Of a stretch of 8,458 nt of DNA, positions 7,001 through 8,458 are shown in pieces (position 1 is the first letter of the stretch; every line of letters begins with the position of its first letter). Position numbers and translations under genes: made by a program. The stretch comes from an uncultured delta proteobacterium (lineage in GTDB: Bacteria; Myxococcota_A; Polyangia; Polyangiales; Ga0077539). The notes beneath the pieces are model-generated. The model was not told the DNA's origin. It did no database searches and saw only the letters and a list, made by a program, of their open reading frames with translations. Location of the stretch: contig CAIOSS010001344.1 of NCBI GenBank assembly GCA_903860995.1, forward strand, positions 1 to 8,458, written 5' to 3'.

Positions 7001-7353
7001 AGGGCTTCGGCGAGCAGCGCCTCGAGAGCCCCCTCCGCCTCGCGCGCCGGGCGGTGCGCGCGACCAACGCCGCCGAGCTCGACGCCGCGTGGCTCCCGAC
7101 GCTCGCCCCCTGGAGCGGCGACACCGGGCCCACGGTCGCGGTGCTCAACGCGTACACCCAGCCGGGGGGCGCCCACTCGTTCGGCGTACCCGACCCCGAC
7201 CTCGCCTGGGACCCGTCGCGCTACCTCATGAACATCATCGGCCGCTTCTTCGCGACCAACGGCGCAGACCTGTACTACCGCAGCCACCCCGCGAACCATC
7301 AGTGCGCCGAGCGCGGCGACTGCGACTTCATCGCGCCCGCCCCGGCGCCCTGA
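4087..7353 (+). CDS. Large lipoprotein alpha/beta hydrolase, VolA-like lipase family
   Basis: The product is 1088 residues. The ATG at 4087 opens a lipoprotein signal, MRARCLVGAMFLLGAC, lipobox LGAC with Cys16, and no Asp at +2, suggesting outer-membrane location. Residues about 45-270 resemble the 'bacterial virulence factor lipase N-terminal' domain: IPLPND, a later LDGWGTFQPLTVAFDDEID, then LILRPIVPMEERTRYAVVLTSRL. The hydrolase core runs from about 455 to 1060: oxyanion-type YGHGYTGN (H466), nucleophile elbow GGSLGG (Ser618), acid in GDQAVP (Asp884) and GGAHSFG (His1030), so the triad is complete. Five DxNxDG-type calcium loops occur at 182-190, 194-202, 532-540, 583-591 and 596-604. A predicted beta-sandwich insert (about 715-766) and a CDVHC pair (797-801) lie between Ser and Asp. 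Likely activity is hydrolysis of lipid or other esters at the cell surface; substrate is unknown. It follows the barrel gene by 33 bp and ends 3 bp from the convergent accA stop. Confidence 0.87.
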   Translation: MRARCLVGAMFLLGACEGGAPVDQAPHSAASIDPSLRGPMVRWDLGARPLPEIPLPNDVATFPDRTSPTGVRLNASLVAPTAFESRMREGFDSLDGWGTFQPLTVAFDDEIDLPNLTRRMRGDDHDLRDDAVYLINLRTGVPVPLDLGDGNFVYTAKNRDGYYPNDPRGGQSNLLLETLSEDANGNGLVDPGEDTNFDGVVNRAAVFPRGANPNDGLTTFWEPDTRTLILRPIVPMEERTRYAVVLTSRLTGRGGRAVRSPFPSVAHPTQAADLEGLDATLRALPDYYGRLAYRPRAGDPSDGARVTFAWTFITQTTTSDLLAVREGIYGTGPFAQLAAVRPALRLRELNVGAGCTADQRDRPLVIRGPALANLARNLAEAVGVRGNQRDALLQSFRWVDYIVLGSYRTPFLMGDARDTDPHARWSINARTGAVDHLGADTVQFGMVVPKPLAGRRAPFPVAFYGHGYTGNLLDALGLGPLFAAQGIATVGINAMSHGFAVDEGTRTLIATVLRGICNAGVSDALVEGRARDLNGDGLADSGGDFWTAYVFHTRDALRQSVLDHMQLIRAMRGFDGRAQSLDDLNHNGRLDDLAGDFNGDGVVDVGGPEAPFYATGGSLGGILSMTLGGADASVRAAAPISGGGGLTDVGIRSTQGGVKEAVILRVMGPLVVSLPASSYAPDSGRTRTACRADQSTLRFIVPDVNNTGELEFACLDRAELAPGDDVVLTNVRSGTSRCARAGTDGRFRLGMPSNLDDRLELRILRGEAVTDFGSCALRPDASVKRLINQMSVVEGDCDVHCGHIPPTLQPDARPRRWAARGAPLQSPAEGMGIRRQTPDMRRFLLLAQAALDAGDPISFAPLYFLRRPADHGTHGLLVVNTVGDQAVPLNTGNAFARAAGAIPFMAPATTALHPALADYAAPQGLFDRYARTPNRVLIDRGVLEGLATLQRFPVPSRPDALFDVDDLDEGAQGFGEQRLESPLRLARRAVRATNAAELDAAWLPTLAPWSGDTGPTVAVLNAYTQPGGAHSFGVPDPDLAWDPSRYLMNIIGRFFATNGADLYYRSHPANHQCAERGDCDFIAPAPAP

Positions 7354-7356
7354 GGC

Positions 7357-8316
7357 TTACAGCTCGGTGTATTCGCCGAGCGCGCGGAAGCGCTGGTATC
7401 GGTCGTCGCGCAGCGCCCCGGGGCCGAGGGCGCGCAGCGCGTCGAGGTGTCGGCCGAGCGCCTCGTCGACCCGCCGCAGGGCTTCTTTCGGGTCGCGGTG
7501 CGCGCCCCCGACGGGCTCGGGGATCACCTCGTCGGCCACGCCCGCGGTGAACACCTCACCAGCGGTCATCCGCATCGCCCGCGCGGCCTCCGGAGCGCGC
7601 GACCCGTCCTTCCACAGGATCGACGCGCAGCCCTCCGGGGTGATCACCGCGTAGGTGGCGTGCTCGAGCATGAGCACCCGGTTGGCGACGGCCAGCGCGA
7701 GGGCACCGCCGGAGCCTCCCTCGCCCAGCACCGTCGAGATCACCGGAACCGTGAGCGACGACAGCTTCATCAGGCACTGCCCGATGGCCTCGGACTGCCC
7801 GCGCTCCTCCGCGCCGAGCCCCGGAAACGCGCCCGGCGTGTCGACGAAGGTGATCAGCGGACGGCGAAAGCGCCCCGCAAGATCCATCAATCGAAGCGCC
7901 TTCCGGTAGCCCTCCGGGTGGGGCATCCCGAAGTTGCGCCGCAGGTTGTCGCGCACGCCACGGCCCTTCTGATGACCGAGCACCACCACGGGCTCACCCC
8001 GGAAGCGCGCGAGGCCGCCGACGATCGCCGGATCGTCGCGGAAGGCCCGGTCGCCATGCAACTCGATGAAGTCCTCCATCGTCGCGCCGATGGCGTCGAG
8101 GGTGGTGGGCCGCTCGGGGTGGCGGGACAGCCGGACGCGCGCCCATACCCCCAGGTCGCCGAAGAGGTTCTCCTCCAGGCGACGCGACGCGGCCTCCAGG
8201 CGCTCGAGCTCATCGGCGAGCTCGGCGTCGGCGCCGGGGAGGCGCACCGCGGCTTTCAGTGCCTCGATCCGAAGCTCCAGCTCGCGCAGAGGGCGCTCGA
8301 AGTCCAGGGCCGCCAT
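7357..8316 (-). CDS. accA: Acetyl-CoA carboxylase carboxyltransferase subunit alpha
   Basis: AccA pairs with AccD to form the carboxyltransferase that moves the carboxyl group from carboxybiotin on AccB to acetyl-CoA, giving malonyl-CoA, the first committed step of fatty-acid synthesis, in the cytoplasm. The product is 319 residues, the same length as the E. coli protein, and aligns along its whole length from memory: LDFERPLRELE (4-14), GHQKGR (114-119), RRNFGMPHPEGYRKALRLM (126-144), DTPGAFPG (159-166), the oxyanion-forming EGGSGGALA (199-207), PEGCASILWKD (227-237) and IPEPVGGAHRDP (265-276). The ATG at 8316 is supported because the N-terminus matches the E. coli start region. That ATG overlaps the stop of the upstream cyclase gene as TGATG, so expression is probably by translational coupling; no strong Shine-Dalgarno stands just before it. 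No accD or biotin-carboxylase gene is in the window. Nothing looks truncated or altered. Confidence 0.98.
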   Translation of the reverse strand: MAALDFERPLRELELRIEALKAAVRLPGADAELADELERLEAASRRLEENLFGDLGVWARVRLSRHPERPTTLDAIGATMEDFIELHGDRAFRDDPAIVGGLARFRGEPVVVLGHQKGRGVRDNLRRNFGMPHPEGYRKALRLMDLAGRFRRPLITFVDTPGAFPGLGAEERGQSEAIGQCLMKLSSLTVPVISTVLGEGGSGGALALAVANRVLMLEHATYAVITPEGCASILWKDGSRAPEAARAMRMTAGEVFTAGVADEVIPEPVGGAHRDPKEALRRVDEALGRHLDALRALGPGALRDDRYQRFRALGEYTEL

Positions 8317-8458
8317 CAGCGCCCGCGCAGGACCTCGAAGACCCTCACCGGCTGGGCGATGCCCTTCGGCGAGATGGGCTCCAGCTCCTCGACCTCGAAC
8401 ACATCCTGCACGAGCCCCCAGGTGTTCTCCGAGAGCAGGATCTGCATGCCCTTCGCCG
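8316..8458 (-). CDS. C-terminal end of a class III adenylate/guanylate cyclase, truncated by the window
   Basis: Only the last 47 codons lie in the window; the 5' part is beyond position 8458. The visible end reads AKGMQILLSE, then LVQDVFEVEELEPISPKG and AQPVRVFEVLRGR before TGA (8318-8316). This matches the closing segment of class III nucleotidyl cyclase catalytic domains, where a 'GxILxS...T...V' strand is followed by 'PxxxKGxxxPVxVxEV'. Such enzymes make cAMP or cGMP; the catalytic metal-binding aspartates and the substrate-selecting residues lie upstream and cannot be seen, so product and activity are open. The stop codon overlaps the accA start by one base, which indicates one transcript with coupled translation. 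A cyclase-like domain without activity, or a different regulator carrying this domain as its last module, remains possible. Confidence 0.72.
   Translation of the reverse strand, partial: AKGMQILLSENTWGLVQDVFEVEELEPISPKGIAQPVRVFEVLRGR

Noticed and set aside
3919..7299. Antisense open frame of 1126 codons opposite the hydrolase gene
   Set aside because: It is longer than the hydrolase gene's own uninterrupted core but has a Val/Glu/Ala/Gly/Arg-rich, featureless composition typical of antisense frames in GC-rich coding DNA. The plus strand carries a lipoprotein signal and a full catalytic triad over the same bases.
6153..7550. Plus-strand open frame of 465 codons in a second frame across the end of the hydrolase gene and into accA
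   Set aside because: Arg/Pro/Ala-rich shadow with no motif; it overlaps two well-supported genes.

Overview
The window is very GC-rich and gene-dense. It holds four complete protein genes and two genes cut by the window edges; I found no RNA genes, insertion sequences, CRISPR arrays or large repeats. The protein content suggests a member of the Myxococcota (Polyangia-like). The signs are a lipoprotein with MopE-type 'DxDDDCDGxxDE' metal-binding motifs, a large VolA-like hydrolase lipoprotein, a protein matching what I remember as the TIGR04552 family, and a short-leader gene organisation. No taxonomic search was possible, so this rests on family recall.

Layout. (1) 2-838 (+) is the 3' part of a gene whose product matches the RelA/SpoT nucleotidyltransferase motif order and keeps the two acidic residues. 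(2) 850-2415 (-) is a cysteine-rich secreted lipoprotein that converges on gene 1 with an 11-bp gap. (3) A 96-bp divergent spacer (2416-2511) separates it from 2512-4053 (+), an outer-membrane beta-barrel protein. (4) After 33 bp, 4087-7353 (+) encodes a 1088-residue lipoprotein alpha/beta hydrolase with a complete predicted Ser-Asp-His triad and five calcium-type loops. (5) 7357-8316 (-) is accA, the alpha subunit of acetyl-CoA carboxyltransferase, with its stop only 3 bp from the hydrolase stop. (6) 8316-8458 (-) is the C-terminal tail of a class III nucleotidyl cyclase whose TGA overlaps the accA ATG by one base.

How the parts may work together. Genes 2-4 form a cell-envelope block: two lipoproteins and one barrel protein, all with clear export signals. 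The barrel and hydrolase genes are probably co-transcribed, which would fit a surface ester or lipid hydrolase next to a barrel that anchors it or moves its substrate or product; this is inference. The minus-strand pair at the right end is almost certainly an operon in which a signalling cyclase is translationally coupled to the first committed step of fatty-acid synthesis.

The points most worth a second look are the cryptic RelA/SpoT-like enzyme at the left edge, the cyclase-accA coupling, and the calcium-loop-rich hydrolase with its unusually long Ser-to-Asp insertion.
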